DNA of 64,000 bases, taken from assembly GCF_963675165.1 (NCBI RefSeq), contig NC_087381.1, positions 5,953,378-6,017,377 of the forward strand, written 5' to 3'. This document shows positions 34,613 to 46,737 of the stretch, one piece after another. The notes beneath the pieces are model-generated. The model was not told where the DNA came from, made no database searches, and saw nothing but the letters and a program-made list of their open reading frames with translations. The DNA comes from Halichondria panicea. Taxonomy: Eukaryota > Porifera > Demospongiae > Suberitida > Halichondriidae. The position numbers and the translations under genes were made by a program. Numbering within the stretch: the first letter of the stretch is position 1; every line of letters begins with the position of its first letter.

Positions 34613-35084
34613 GTGCCATTTCTGTCAAAATGCTAATTTTATCCACTTACATGTTTAAGTGCATTGAATTATATACACAAGTGTACCGACTTAATATACA
34701 TGCACAAGTATAATTATAGTCTGTACTCTGACTTATACACAAGTGCACTGACTTATGCATGCACCTATTAATTAATGCAAAGCCCCACTATACCCCCCTC
34801 ATGGGACACTGCATGGGGGGGCTTTGTCAATTAGATGCAAAGGACTCTCGACAAACAGCTATGATAACTAGTTCCCATGCCGGCTATAGGTTTTACTAAC
34901 AAAGCTCCCACCGCAAAACCCGCTTGTCCTGAGAGGTATATACTGGGACTTTTAGGAGTATATACTTGTGTATAATTATATATGTCAGCATACTTTCTAA
35001 TTAAGTCAGCATAATTATACTGGTATAAGTCAGCGCACTTATGCATAGCGGATAAAATTAGCATTTGACACAAACGGCACCCCA
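34613..35084. mobile_element. ~470-bp inverted-repeat element with internal short tandem repeats
   Basis: The ends around GGGGTGCCATTTCTGTCAAA and its complement near 35,084 pair for about 35 bases. Subterminal stretches repeat 'acttatacacaagtgcactg' and its inverse. A C/G-rich hairpin lies at about 34,778-34,828. Confidence 0.6.
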
Positions 35085-35167
35085 TCAGCACACATAAGAA
35101 TTAAGTTGCATGTACTTAGCTGTACTGAATTAGCTGTGCAAAGAGCTGCAGAAAATGGAAGCTATAT

Positions 35168-35228
35168 ATATAGTGCCAAGGGCGTGTCTCCCGCCTTTGG
35201 CAGTCGATATACGCCCTTGGCACTATAC
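35168..35228. other. Short hairpin element
   Basis: Inverted 17-mers TAGTGCCAAGGGCGT and complement around a ~25-base loop, flanked by TA on both sides. It may be a minimal MITE. Confidence 0.55.
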
Positions 35229-36302
35229 ATGCACCCTTAATTGATATAGTGTAAATCAAGCATTTTTATGCGTCTGTGAGTGTGAACGAACATTCACACG
35301 GAGGTTATGTGTAAACAAACAAAAATTTCAATATGCTAGCCAATCGTTGTTCATGCAGCTATAATGTTGCCACTGAACAATGTTTGCATGCTATATATAC
35401 ATTGTAGGTTACCCATGGCACTGTCAGTATGGAGTGGTTCAATATACTCTCCTGACCTGATTATAACGTGGGTACCAACGCCATGCACGTATAATGATAT
35501 ACACTTGCAACCTTTGATTTGGACAGATAGTTTTAGAGTGTGAAGAAACTGGATTATGGTCTGATATGCCTCCATGCATCGTGTGAAGTGAAAAGTGGGC
35601 GCCTAACTTCAGTGCATGTATACTCGAGCCTTACGGTTGCCTACACGGAAAGCCACTAATGCGTGCAATCGCAGCACTGTAATGTGTATATCACATGTAT
35701 AGCGATTACCACTTAGTTACAACGTTACGTTCTTCCATAAATGTCAATGCGAAAATGGAAAAGTGATCTCCGTAGTAGCTTATATTATTAGCTATCACGC
35801 AGAGCTAACTTTAACTGCTGTGCATCAGATCTCTTAACAACTAACATGACTGTGTAAGTGTAATAATGTAATAATGTAAATGTAATAAGTGTATAATAAG
35901 GTGGGACTCTGTATGATTTTTAATACATGACATGCATGCTTGTAACCTTGATAAGGTGCATGATCCTATATATAGCTGCATGCTAAACGCACTCAAGTGA
36001 GCAAATTGCATAAACTATGTACTTACTTATCAGAGCGCTGCAAGTGTGGTCTATCATTAAAATTCAGCCATATAATTATGTGTGAATGGGTTGTCAGCTT
36101 GAGTTGGCACAATCATTTGGTATAATAGTATAGTTTTATTCTGCTTGGATCCGAGACTCGAGATGTTTAAACACAGGGTGATGGTCTCATCTGCCTACTG
36201 TGTGCCAACGTACGTTAGGTTCTGAGAAAGTAAATTGATATGTGAATTTTCCAAATTCATTTTGATGGTTGTCGAAATAATTAATTATGCATTACATTAT
36301 GT
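35229..36302. other. Spacer without recognised feature
   Basis: AT-rich; no supported exon, RNA or inverted repeat. The expected seventh-helix exon of the neighbouring GPCR relic is not found here. Confidence 0.5.
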
Positions 36303-36860
36303 AGTACTGATGTCCCGCCCCGCACTGATGATAACAATTATAAAGGGCAGAACTGCATGTGGAGTAATAGGCACAAAAGAAACACATAATTATAGCAACA
36401 AAACTGTAATTATATCAACTCATGAGCATACATACACAAGCAATCTCTCATGATACCCATGCATGCAATACACATTATTAACGATAGCTTACACCAAACT
36501 GGAATATAGCCTTCAGCATGAACTTGGAGGTGAGGGACTGATCCCATTACCACTACCAGTTTGAGGTAGAGCCAGACAGCTTCTACAGCCATCCAGGAGA
36601 AGAACACTAGGAAGAAGTACTGCAGGAGAGCAGACATAGACCACAGAGAGGTGGGATACACCAACAGTGAACCCTCCAAAGGAAGGTGAAGTATGTATAC
36701 AGAAACACATGAGATGAGAATCTAGTTCTGTTTATCAGCGAGGAGTTTCCTACGGAAGAGAATAGAACTGCCGAACAAACTGGACAGGTGTAATTAGATT
36801 TCCACTTACTTGCTGATGAATATGAACACCAGAAGACACACTACAGACAAGCCCAGGCCA
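36303..36860 (-). pseudogene. Decayed partial copy of the adhesion-GPCR TM1-TM4 exons
   Basis: Three blocks match the functional gene in order: part of the TM1 exon (about 36,860-36,812, ...SVVCLLVFIFISK), the TM2-TM3 exon (about 36,768-36,488, including ALLQYFFLVFFSW and VEAVWLYLKLVVV), and the TM4 exon (about 36,361-36,303). The TM2-TM3 copy has an in-frame TAG soon after KLLADKQN and frame changes further on. TM5-TM7 and the ectodomain are missing. It is most likely a dead fragment left by a tandem duplication. Confidence 0.75.
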
Positions 36861-37502
36861 ATATGAATTATATTATTATTCCCAAAGAACACACACTCAC
36901 AGAATGAGGAGACTAAGAAGCCATCAAGGTACATACAAAACTCCCACTCCATGATACAGATGACGTATATCATTCTGCGTTCCATGTTGGAAACCATATC
37001 AAGGTGGTCAATAACTTGTTCAGCGAAAAACAGTTGCAAATTAATAATATATCGTAAGAGTCTTCTGTGGACCAAACAAAATTTTTGTTTTTGTAGGCGT
37101 CATCCTGTTGTTTGTTTATATGAATATGATTATCGAGCTCCATCACATGCAATTGCATGTTGGTGAGGATTTCACAATGGATTAGGAAGCAGGAGCCACA
37201 CATATTTTTGGTGGATAATCCTCTTGCAATGCATGCTTGCATTTTTTAATCAATGTTGCACAAATTCTCTACCAGCATGACACTATAATTGTGTATACAA
37301 AGCTACAGAGGTAGTGTGTATACTTGTATATACACATGAAATAGAGACACCTCACACCTAGTTCCTATATAATTAGTACACTAGTACTCAATTATAATCT
37401 CAAATCAGTTGGAAATTAATCTCAAAAGTCAGGACACATCAATAAACTACACATGCAGGTCCCAGTACACACTTATTTGAGAGATTCTACTGTAACTCAT
37501 AA

Positions 37503-37648
37503 TCAATTAAGACAATTAAATCTGTTACTGACTGTACACTGATCACAATAATCAAAACCAAAGTACTCTATTATCTTCCTGAGGTCAGCCCAGCTCAGCT
37601 CAATAGACCTCTCTCCTGGAGTGTCCGCAAGCGGTAGAGGAGGGGGCC
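37503..37648 (-). other. Possible orphan exon
   Basis: The frame reads PPPLPLADTPGERSIEL then SWADLRKIIEYFGFDYCDQ and ends at TGA (37,505-37,503), with a possible CAG acceptor at about 37,650. The amphipathic, non-repetitive composition looks coding, but I cannot name it or connect it by phase to a neighbour. It lies between the GPCR stop and its relic. Confidence 0.3.
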
Positions 37649-37865
37649 TGTGTGGGTGTGGACTGGGGACTGGGCGTAGTGGGAGGTTGTGGGTGGTTGT
37701 GCGTAGTGGGTGTGGCAGCCCACAACAATTGCACGTATTTCAGAATTTTATCGTGCTATAATTATACGCGATATAAGTGTCTCAACTTTCTATTTAATTA
37801 CATGTAGCTAACTTATGCGGCTATAAACTCAGCTATTTACTTTATCTTGCCTCTTTTTAATTAAG

Positions 37866-39252
37866 TTAGTTCTTTTCTTCATTGCGTGGGGAACACTGCT
37901 TGCTTGGTAATGTGTTCATGCTCGATAACTCCACTCCGACAGTGCTAGAAGTATCTTGTGGATTAGTGCGTCCTTTCTCAGAGGACACAAAGCTATCAGT
38001 GTTTAATCGACAGTCACTAAAGAGTTTTATCCATATCTGGCGGAATTCAGTGCTTCGAAGGCCATATATAATAAAAATCAGCACACCTTGAGAGCCGACA
38101 AAGATCGAGAATATCACTTGGAATGTGAATGACAGCTCCACAAGACCAGAGCTTGTTGATACTAGTCCAAGGCCCCAACCCAGACCAAGTACAACTGATA
38201 GACACATTGTAATGACCAAATTCTTCTTAATATTCCTCAACTTTTGACGTACGGAGCTCTCGTTTAGTGACTGCAGGTTTCTAAAATGCTTGCAAATGGA
38301 CACCATGATGGCAACAAACACGATCCAGTTGAGTACGTAGATGATGACAAAAGGAAGAATGAATCCAAAATAGAAAGGCCATTCAGTAGGACGACAGCTG
38401 CATGAATAATGATGTGTGTATGTGATCGATGTGGATAATAATTATAATTATATACAGTAAACATGCCCTATTCATATAATATAATGAGTGTGAATGATTT
38501 AAACTACACAGAAATTTGCATCTGCATCTGCATTCAGTAAAAATCCCCCTTTCAATTTCAAACATGACTATAGAACTTGAAAAACTATAGGCACTTACTA
38601 GTATGGGTTGCTGTAGTACTGGTGTCCCGCCCCCGCACTGATGACAACAATTATAAAGGGCAGCACTGCATGTGGAGAAATAGGCACAAGAAGCACATAA
38701 TTATAGCAACAAAACTGAATGTACTATTATATCAACTTATGAGTATAATTATACACAAGCAATCTCTCATAATAAACAATACACACATTATAATTATTAA
38801 CGATAGCTTACACCAAGCTGGAATTCCAGCCTTCAGCATGAACTTGGAGGTGAGGGACTGAGATCCCATTACCACTACCAGTTTGAGGTAGAGCCAGACA
38901 GCTTCTACAGCCGACCAGGAGAAAAACACTAGGAAGAAGTACTGCAGGAGGGCAGACATGAGCCCACATAGAGGTGGGACACCAACAGTGAACCCTCCAA
39001 TGAGGAAGGTGAAGTACAGAAACATCAGTGAAATACTGATGTTGATGAGAATCTGGTTCTGTTTATCAGCGAGGAGTTTCCTACGGAATAGAATAGAAAC
39101 GCCGAACAAACTGGGCAGGTTGCTACTTACTTGCTGATAAAAATGGTGAATATGAATACCAGAAGACACATTGCAGACAAGCCCAGGCCAATGTATGTGA
39201 TGGTGCTCAAAGCAATTGCAAGGTTTTCAGGTAATGACGTTGGATTCAAATC
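37866..39252 (-). CDS. GPCR seven-transmembrane unit and C-terminal tail
   Basis: Exon 39,252-39,131 carries TM1 (IGLGLSAMCLLVFIFTIFI). Exon 39,080-38,812 carries TM2 (SLMFLYFTFLIGGF), the TM3 Cys (VPPLCGLMSALLQYFF) and SAVEAVWLYLKLVVV. Exon 38,665-38,599 carries TM4 (LLPFIIVVISAGAG). Exon 38,397-37,866 has the second-loop CRPTEW, TM5 (FILPFVIIYVLNWIVFVAI), TM6 (MCLSVVLGLGWGLGL), TM7 (VIFSIFVGSQGVLIFIIYGL) and a 70-residue tail to TAA at 37,868-37,866. The order and the Cys pair fit the class B/adhesion family. Confidence 0.9.
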
Positions 39253-42200
39253 CTGTAATCGTGAGGAGATCAAAATGTTGTAGTGTATATATTTTTAACT
39301 TACAAAGAGTATTCCAAAGTGGCCCAATTGTCTGCATTCGCAATCTTTTCTCCCATTGGAACTGGTTATCTCTTTACATCCAGCAGTGTCCCAAGCTCCA
39401 AACTGACCTGAAATAGCCGGAAGTAAAGATAGAAAATGAAAGGTATAGTGAGCTTGTTAAGTTATTAAAGCTGCAAAGTCCGGGAACTTACCTTGAGTCT
39501 TATACAGAGCACAGCTACTGTTTTCGATATTATTCTGCAGACAAATCACAAAGTAACTTACTTGCATATTTTTAATTTGTTCATAATGATATACCGTCAT
39601 CCTGATCAGAAAGCTAGTCCGTACTGGTACTGTGAGCACTGACTTGTTGGTCTGCAGACAAGCTAGTCTTGCAGCCACCACAATAGATCCCACCTGATTA
39701 GTACTTCTGTCCTCAGGAAGGAAAAGTACATCAGACAAAAAAACAGAGTAACTTAATCTTTGCCGAAGTGAACGGTTTGTTGTAGGGCATTCTTCAAGAA
39801 TCAAAGGGCTTAAGCGTAGAGAGGCTGTTGAGTTTTCGGTGTCTTCACTAAGGGAATCAATATTTGATCTGTTATCAGCTGTGTAATCATTAGCCATCAT
39901 CAGATCATCTTGGTCGATAACGCCAGTATTGTTCACTGCCTCTTCGACAGGGCCTAAATCAACAACAAATGTCTGGCCCTGGAAACTGTCAGGATCTAAA
40001 TCTTGCACTGTCATAGCAAATGTTTCAAAACTTAAAACAGTCTGATTGCTTGTGGAGTTTCTGGAAACAGTTGAAGTATTGAGATTGTCCAGAAATGTTT
40101 CGAGGCTTGCAAGAATCCTGTGCCGGGAGGGTAAACATCAACTTTGGCAAAGATCATGGGTTTCAACTAAACACCAACATGCAGGGAAAAGGAAAACAGC
40201 AAACAAATTGGATAAGAAAAGGCCTATCACAAAATACATAGCTGGAGTTAGCACCTTTTGTGAGGCTTACATGAAGAAACAACCCACAGTGACAATAATT
40301 ATACTTGCAACATACCTTGTTGATGAATTCATTGCTAGCTGGCTCTCATAGATGACGTCAACATCGGCTTGCTGAATATTGTTGATTGTTTGAAGATAGT
40401 TGTCCCTCACCTGGACATGTGATAGAGTCATAACTCATTGGCAAGTAACAATGTTCACCTCTTGGTTGACAGCAGCTTCTTCTGCTACTTGCTCTACTAT
40501 TGCAGTAACCAAGGTGATCTGACTTGCAGTCAGATTTTGAGGTTTGGATGTGATGTTGGCAATCTGATTGGACGCTTGAGTTGTCATATTTGATGAGAGT
40601 CCCTATAGGAAGGCAGAGAGATTCATTTCAATACAGCAAACCAATGAGGAATTCAGCTAGCTCTAACTGCCATATAGCAGATATAATAATTATATTTCGA
40701 GGGTATAAACATTTTCATGGTTTTCGCTGATCAGGCATCTACCGCGGACATTTATACCCACGAATTTACTATCGCATGTGCATGCATGCATGCATTGCAG
40801 AAAGGCTGTTATTCGGTAAAAACCTTTCTTTAGGTCATTCCGCGAAAGTTTATACCCTCAAAATATATACCCGCTGTACGGTATACCGTATATCAACGTT
40901 GGTTTTATGACTATCCATTCGTATTTTTAACATTCGTATAGCTCAGGATAGTGACGTTGAATCAATTGCGGTACAATAACTTCGTAGTTTTAATTTTCGT
41001 ATGATTCTTTTCAATATTAAATATACGAAAATTTCCACCATACGAAAATAACCCGCTATACGGTAACTAAAATATAATTTTTTTCGAAAAAGTTGGGTGC
41101 ATAGAAGTAAACAAGAATAGTCATGCTGCAGCAGTTGTCTAACAGATATATTTCAACTTCCTCAAACCACTTACGCTTGTAATCTCACACAATTCCCGGG
41201 ATATGTCTGAAAGTGTAGTCTCACAGCTGCTGAGGTCAAGCTCATCCTTCCAGATCCCTCCCTCACTGATTGACCCAGAGCACTGTCTGCTGACATTCCC
41301 TGCGAACACACCCAATACTTCAACACATGGACAAGGGGACAGTGCAGTAGACCCTAGTGCCGTGTTGGGCCAAGAATGACTCTGGTATATCTCCGCTTCA
41401 CAACCAGCTATAAACGTGTGTGCATTGTACACGTTAGATATATAGAGAGAGAATAGTTACGGAGCACATACGTTACATCCATTTTTGATGGGTTGGAGGG
41501 GAGGACATTAAACAAATGCAGGGCACACATAAATATTCACAATCATGCAGACGTTATTCATGACATAACTTGACGTGTGCCTTAATAAGCATATTAATCT
41601 TGACATTAATTATCATAATTATAGGCCTTTAAATTATATAGTCCATTGACCTTTCACCTTTTTTATGCCATTGTACTTATTATATAGTAGCGCAGTCTTG
41701 GAGTGAATACATGAATATTTCATTACGTTGACTATATAATAATATCGTTAGTTCATGCAACTATATAGTTAGACACAGCTATAGGGATATGGCACGGTCC
41801 AACTCCTGTGTGCCTCGTACGTAAGTTGTTATAGGCTCTGAGAAAGTTAAAAATTGCAGCTTATATGCATGTATAAATTATACTTGTAAAGGAGAAGAAT
41901 TGTGTAAATAAAAGATTGTGGAAGACGATGATAACATACACACGTTGTATACTGCATGTGGCAAGAATTAACTAGCCCTCGGCAGTTTTATGCCCATGAG
42001 CAGGCAAAGATAAACTCAAAATGTATCATCTCATGTGCACTTAGCACAGCCACATATATACGTCATGATTACTTTTGCACCAATACTTTTTTTATTTTCC
42101 CAGAGCCTGTAAATACTTTATAACAAATCTTACGTTGGCACTCAGGAGGCTGGCCAGACCATATCCCTCCACCTATACACAGTTGAGCCTCAGATCCAAC

Positions 42201-45200
42201 CAGAATGAAACCAAAATCACAGCTATATGTAGCCACTGTTCCCACATCATAATCAGTCATCATATCTGGAGCAAATGTAATAGTTCCGTTTGGAATGGGT
42301 TCCAGTGCTGAACATTGTCCTGTAAAGAATAATAATAAAGACATTAGTTGTATTTCTCAACATTATAGGGCTTTAATACTTTCTCAGGGACCTATATAAC
42401 AAATTTTACGTACGTTGGCACACAATAATCAGACCAGACCATATCCCTCCAGCTAAACACGTTCGAATCTCAGATCCGACCACCCGAATGAAGCCATCAT
42501 TACAGCTATGAGTAGCCACTGTATCCACATCAAAAGGAGCAATCGTATCAGGATCATATGTAATAGCTCCGTTTAGAATGGGTGCCAGTGCTGGACATTC
42601 CACCGCTGTAAAGGTAGTATACACAAAAGACTGTCACGAGATGATAACACACACACTCACATTTTTCAGTGGCAAGAATATAGCTGCATGAACAAACGAG
42701 TCGATCGGCTGGCACGTAGCTAATAGTTGGTTTGATTACACACAACTTGCGTGTGTATGTTCACAGACGCATAAAAATGCAAAGCATGCACATGCAGAGA
42801 CAAAAGTACATGCAAGTTTGCAAATGCTTAATTTTGTGTCCCCAGAGCCTATAATTATATCAAACGAATCTTACGTTGGCACACAGGAGGCTGGCCAGCC
42901 CAAGTACTTGAGATTGAGCACGTTCGAGTTGCAATTCCGACCAAAAAGAAACCAGGATTACATCTATATGTAGCAACTGTTCCGTCATTAAAATCAGGAA
43001 TAAAATCAGGAAAATATGTAATAGCTCCGTTTGGAAAGCTTGGCAGTTCTGGACATTGTGCTGTAAAGGAGAATAATTGTGTTAGTATAGTAGAATAATT
43101 GTATACAAAAGACATTGTATGTATGAACAACGATCTTACTAGCACATCGCAAACAGTTGGTTTGATTACACACAGGTGTTTGCATGTTCACACTCACAGA
43201 TGCAAAACATGCACATGCATATCATAAAAGTACAGTAGACTCTCGTTAATCCGGTCACCCTTGGGACAGTGCAGGTTGGCCGAAATAGCGAGGTGGCTGT
43301 ATTTCAGGAAATAGCCGCGGCGACCTTACCTCGAATCTAATAACTAATTTTGCGGTTCTTGTCTCGAGGATAATTACAAATCATTCGGCTCTCTATTTAA
43401 GCGTAATTCAATTTTATCTGACAAGCCACACCCAAAACCACACCCAAAACGTCATATTCAGCCGTAATACGTACATTGAAAAAACCTAGTTTGGGGCAGC
43501 CAGCAATGGTCAGTGTACGAAATAGGGGTGGACTTCAGGGTGAGTTTTGTGCAGTAAACATCTAGCTAGCAATCCGTCCAAGCCAAATGGCCAGTATAGG
43601 TGGCCGTACTTTAGAGAGCTGGAATAGCGAGAGTCTACACACACAGCTAAATACAAGCATAAGTTGAGATCTATCGACATGCATGACATCAGTTGTAGTG
43701 CATGATGATATAATTCAATGAGAATACTGAATGTACGTACCTCGGCACACAGGAATGAAGCCAGACCACCTCCTTGTGTCTAAACATATTCGAGTCTCAG
43801 ATCCGATACCTAGAATGAAACCATCATTACAGGTATGAGTAGCCACTGTACCCACATCAAAATCAGCAGTCATATCTGGATCATATGAAATAGCTCCGTT
43901 TGGAATGGGTGCCAGTTCTGGACATTGCGCTGTAAAGGAGTAAACAAAAGATTGTGGAAGACGAGCTGATAACATACACACATTGTACTGAATGTGGCAA
44001 GAAGTAACTAGCCCTCGGCAGTTTATACCTCACAACTAGTGATGTGAAAATCATAATGAACACCTAACAGCAACTACCCAACTATATACAGAGGAAAATC
44101 ATATTTAAACACTATGACAATGCTTTGAAATGGCATGCAGTGGTGCATGGTCAGGCATGTATAGGACTAGGATCACAGAAGAGTTAGCAAAGAAGTCTAG
44201 AAATAGCCTCTCGTTTTTGCTTGTTTTATTTGGCAACGAAGCTTTAACATCAAAATCTGCCATTACTAAAACTATTAACTTTGTGTGGATGATATCTATG
44301 CAGTTTATATAAACGTAGTGCTCAGGAGCAGCCAGGTGAGCAGATTCAGAACACACAAACAAACCAACAAGCAGACAGATAAAACTAAGATTACCTGTGG
44401 CTGCCCACGCACCTCGAGTTAATAACTATAGTTGCATGAATAATTAACGATAGGCTAGAAGATCGCCAACAGTTGGTTTGATTACACACAACCTGTGTGT
44501 ACATGTTCACACTAGCTCACAGATGAGAAGTATGAACAGGCAAAGATAAACTAAAAATGTATCATCTCATACACAGCTTTACATGCAATTAATGTATCAT
44601 TACTTTTGATGATTACCTTTGCACTAGAATAATAACTATAATAGTTTCTACTTTCTCAGAGCTTATAAATACTTTACAACCAATCTTACGTTGACACTCA
44701 GGAGGCTGACCAGACCATATCCCTCCACCTATACACAGTTGAGACTCAGATCCAACCAGAATGAAACCAAAATCACAGCTATATAAAGCCAATGTTCCCA
44801 CATTGAAATCAGCCATCATATCAGGAGTATATGTAATAGCTCCGTTTGGAATGGGTTCCAGTGCTGGACATTGCTCTGTAAAGGAGAATATAATTATCGC
44901 ATAAACATATTCCATTAGTAATCCATAACTTTCGACAGAATATTTAATTTTTAGGGCTTCTTATGGACCTAACAAATCTTACGTACGTCGGCACACAGGA
45001 ATGAAGCCAGACCATCTCCCTCCGGCTAAACACGTTCGAACCTCAGATCCGGCACCCAGCGTGAAACCATCATTACAGCTATGAGTAGCCACTGTTCCCT
45101 CATCAAAAGGAGCAATCGTATCAGGACCATATGTAATAGCTCCGTTTGGAATGGGATCTAGTGCTGGACATTCCACCGCTATAAAAGAGATGTATAGGGG

Positions 45201-46692
45201 AATAATTAGAATGCACATGCACATTGTACTGTTGCAAGAATATAGCTGTATGCATGAGCAAGCATATCTTGATAAATCTAAAATTTTCTTCCTCAAATGA
45301 ATCTTACGTACGTCTGCACGCAAGAATCAGGCCAGACCATATCCCTCCAGCTAAACACGTTCGAGTCTCAGATCCGAACACTCGAATGAAACCAGGATCA
45401 CAGGTATAAGTAGCCACTGTATCCACATTAAAAGGAGCAATTGTATCATATGTAATAGCTCCGTTTGGAATGGGTGCCAGTGCTGGACATTCCACCGCTG
45501 TAAAGGATATATACAACAATTGTCACGAGTTGATAACTCACACACATATTGTTCAGTAGCAATAATAGAATAACGAGTCGATCGGCTAGCACATCGAAAA
45601 CAGTTGGTTTGATTATACACAACTTGTGTGTGCATGTTCACAGACGCATAAAATGCAAAGCATGCACATGCAGAAGCTATATAAGTACACTGCTAAGTAC
45701 AAATTGTAAATACTTAATTTTGTGTCCCCAGCCTATACTTATAATTATCACAAGAAACTATTACATTGGCACACAGGAGGCTGGCCAGCCCAAGTCATTG
45801 AGATTAAGACGTTCGAGTTGCAATTCCGACCAGAAAGAAACCAGGATCACATCTATATGTAGTAACTGTTCCGTCATTAAAAATTTTATGTACGTTGGTG
45901 CACAGGAATGAAAGCAGATTATCTCGCTCGGGCTAAACACACTCGAGTCTCAGATCTGACCACTAGAACAAAACCATCATTACAGCTATGAGTACAACTT
46001 CTCCATACAAGCAGTTATAGGTTCTACTGGAAGCCATAAACTTGACCAGACCCGCCCACCACTACATGCAGCTGCTGTTTTGCATATTGCACAAGTCTAT
46101 AGTCTACTAACACTGTACTGTACTGCACTCACAGTAACTGTACTCCTACCTCTGAGTCACAGCCTTGACTATAAACACAATTAAAGCAAGAATTGAACTG
46201 TAGTGTTTCATGCCTCATGATGAACATGTGGCAGTAAACTACTAGCTATAGCTAGCTTAGGTCAATATGACAATAGCACAAAACAAAGTCTACAAACACT
46301 TTTTGCATCGATCTGTATTGCTACAAATTGTTAAAATGATTCAAAAGTTGAATAGTGCTTGTATACATAGGAAGTAAAATAATTGTGGCTCATATTCACT
46401 TATTAGGATACGGAAATCAAGTATTTTGTACGAAAAGATTGGGCAACACGAGCTTATATAACATATACACGTATTGTATAGTAGTAATACATTTACTCTG
46501 CTGTGTTGGAAAGCATGAACAACGATCGGCTAAAGCACATCGGAAAAAATTAAAAACAACCTGTTTTATATAGCGCATGCATGTTTACATGCACTTACTG
46601 CTATCCATGGTGGGATCATCACCAGCTCCAAGTGAACTATGAAGAAGGACAGACAATAGGAACATGCAACACAATCTTTGTGACCTAGCCAT
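37866..46692 (-). CDS. Adhesion-class GPCR with CCP repeats, HRM and GAIN/GPS domains
   Basis: Predicted surface receptor of 1,191 residues; the exons sum to 3,576 bases, in frame. Exons 5' to 3': 46692-46599; CCP exons 45497-45312, 45178-44987, 44875-44690, 43929-43741, 43060-42875, 42605-42414, 42319-42134; HRM 41407-41175; GAIN 40602-40459, 40410-40316, 40117-39562; GPS 39534-39492, 39407-39304; 7TM 39252-39131, 39080-38812, 38665-38599, 38397-37866. By residue: leader 1-31, seven CCP to 470, HRM to 548, GAIN/GPS to 862, seven helices, then a tail ending PRNEEKN. Every junction keeps GT-AG and phase. Adhesion GPCRs couple extracellular binding to G-protein signalling. CCP modules usually bind proteins or glycans; the ligand here is unknown. 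Upstream CCP exons may also splice into this gene. Confidence 0.85.
39304..40602 (-). CDS. GPCR GAIN domain and GPS motif
   Basis: Exons 40,602-40,459 and 40,410-40,316 encode a helical subdomain (QNLTASQITLVTAIVEQV). Exon 40,117-39,562 encodes the beta-rich part. Exons 39,534-39,492 and 39,407-39,304 give the GPS: SSCALYKTQG, FGAWDTAGCKE and DCECRQLGHFGILF. The Cys and Trp pattern is complete. However, the usual cleavage tripeptide H-L-T/S is Q-L-G, so self-cleavage is not expected. Confidence 0.85.
41175..41407 (-). CDS. GPCR hormone-receptor (HRM) domain exon
   Basis: Phase 1 to 0 exon encoding GCEAEIYQSHSWPNTALGS, SPCPCVEV, VSRQCSGSISEGGIW and LDLSSCE. The W-P-x-T-x-x-G, C-P and R-x-C spacing with a late Trp matches the HRM domain found N-terminal to GAIN in many adhesion GPCRs. 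The intron on its 3' side (40,603-41,174) carries two MITEs, at about 40,690-40,868 and 40,880-41,064. Confidence 0.75.
42134..45497 (-). CDS. GPCR CCP (sushi) exon array, seven modules
   Basis: Seven exons of 186-192 bases, each one CCP module with four Cys and a Trp, all phase 1-1. Three recurring types are seen: ECPALAPIPNGAITYDPD...TCLAGGIWSG; QCPELPSFPNGAITYFPD...CSISSTWAGQPPVC; and QCPALEPIPNGAITYTPD...LCIGGGIWSGQPPEC. Acceptors are nearly all TTACAG or TATAG and donors GTAAGA or GTACGT. The intron sequence is repeated with the exons, as expected from serial duplication or gene conversion. Confidence 0.9.
43233..43638. mobile_element. 406-bp pogo/Tigger-like MITE, copy 1
   Basis: Ends CAGTAGACTCTCGTTAATCC and CGAGAGTCTAC complement, preceded by TA. 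The same element at the same position in the paralogous intron (48,997-49,430) shows that it was inserted before that duplication. Confidence 0.6.
45766..46010 (-). pseudogene. Two fused CCP half-exons, decayed
   Basis: The 45,880-45,771 part encodes only the 3' half of a CCP. A base pair is missing relative to the copy at 54,953-55,074 ('attaagacgttc' against 'attaagcacgttc'), which breaks the frame. The 46,002-45,893 part is another 3' half (SCNDGFVL) with an in-frame TAA after CLARAR. Both lack the first CCP Cys and an acceptor. They look like products of deletion between repeats and are left out of the gene model. Confidence 0.7.
46599..46692 (-). CDS. Signal-peptide first exon, copy C
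   Basis: ATG at 46,692; the 94-base exon encodes MARSQRLCCMFLLSVLLHSS then LGAGDDPTMDSS and ends in phase 1 at GTAAGT. It joins the first intact CCP exon at 45,497 in frame. It is nearly identical to 55,813-55,906 and close to 63,262-63,355. Confidence 0.85.
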
Positions 46693-46737
46693 AGTCAGAA
46701 TCTTACGAGGAATGTCATCAATCGGCTCACTAACTAG

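Noticed and set aside
45893-46002. Additional CCP exon of the GPCR
   Set aside because: In-frame TAA, missing 5' half and no acceptor.
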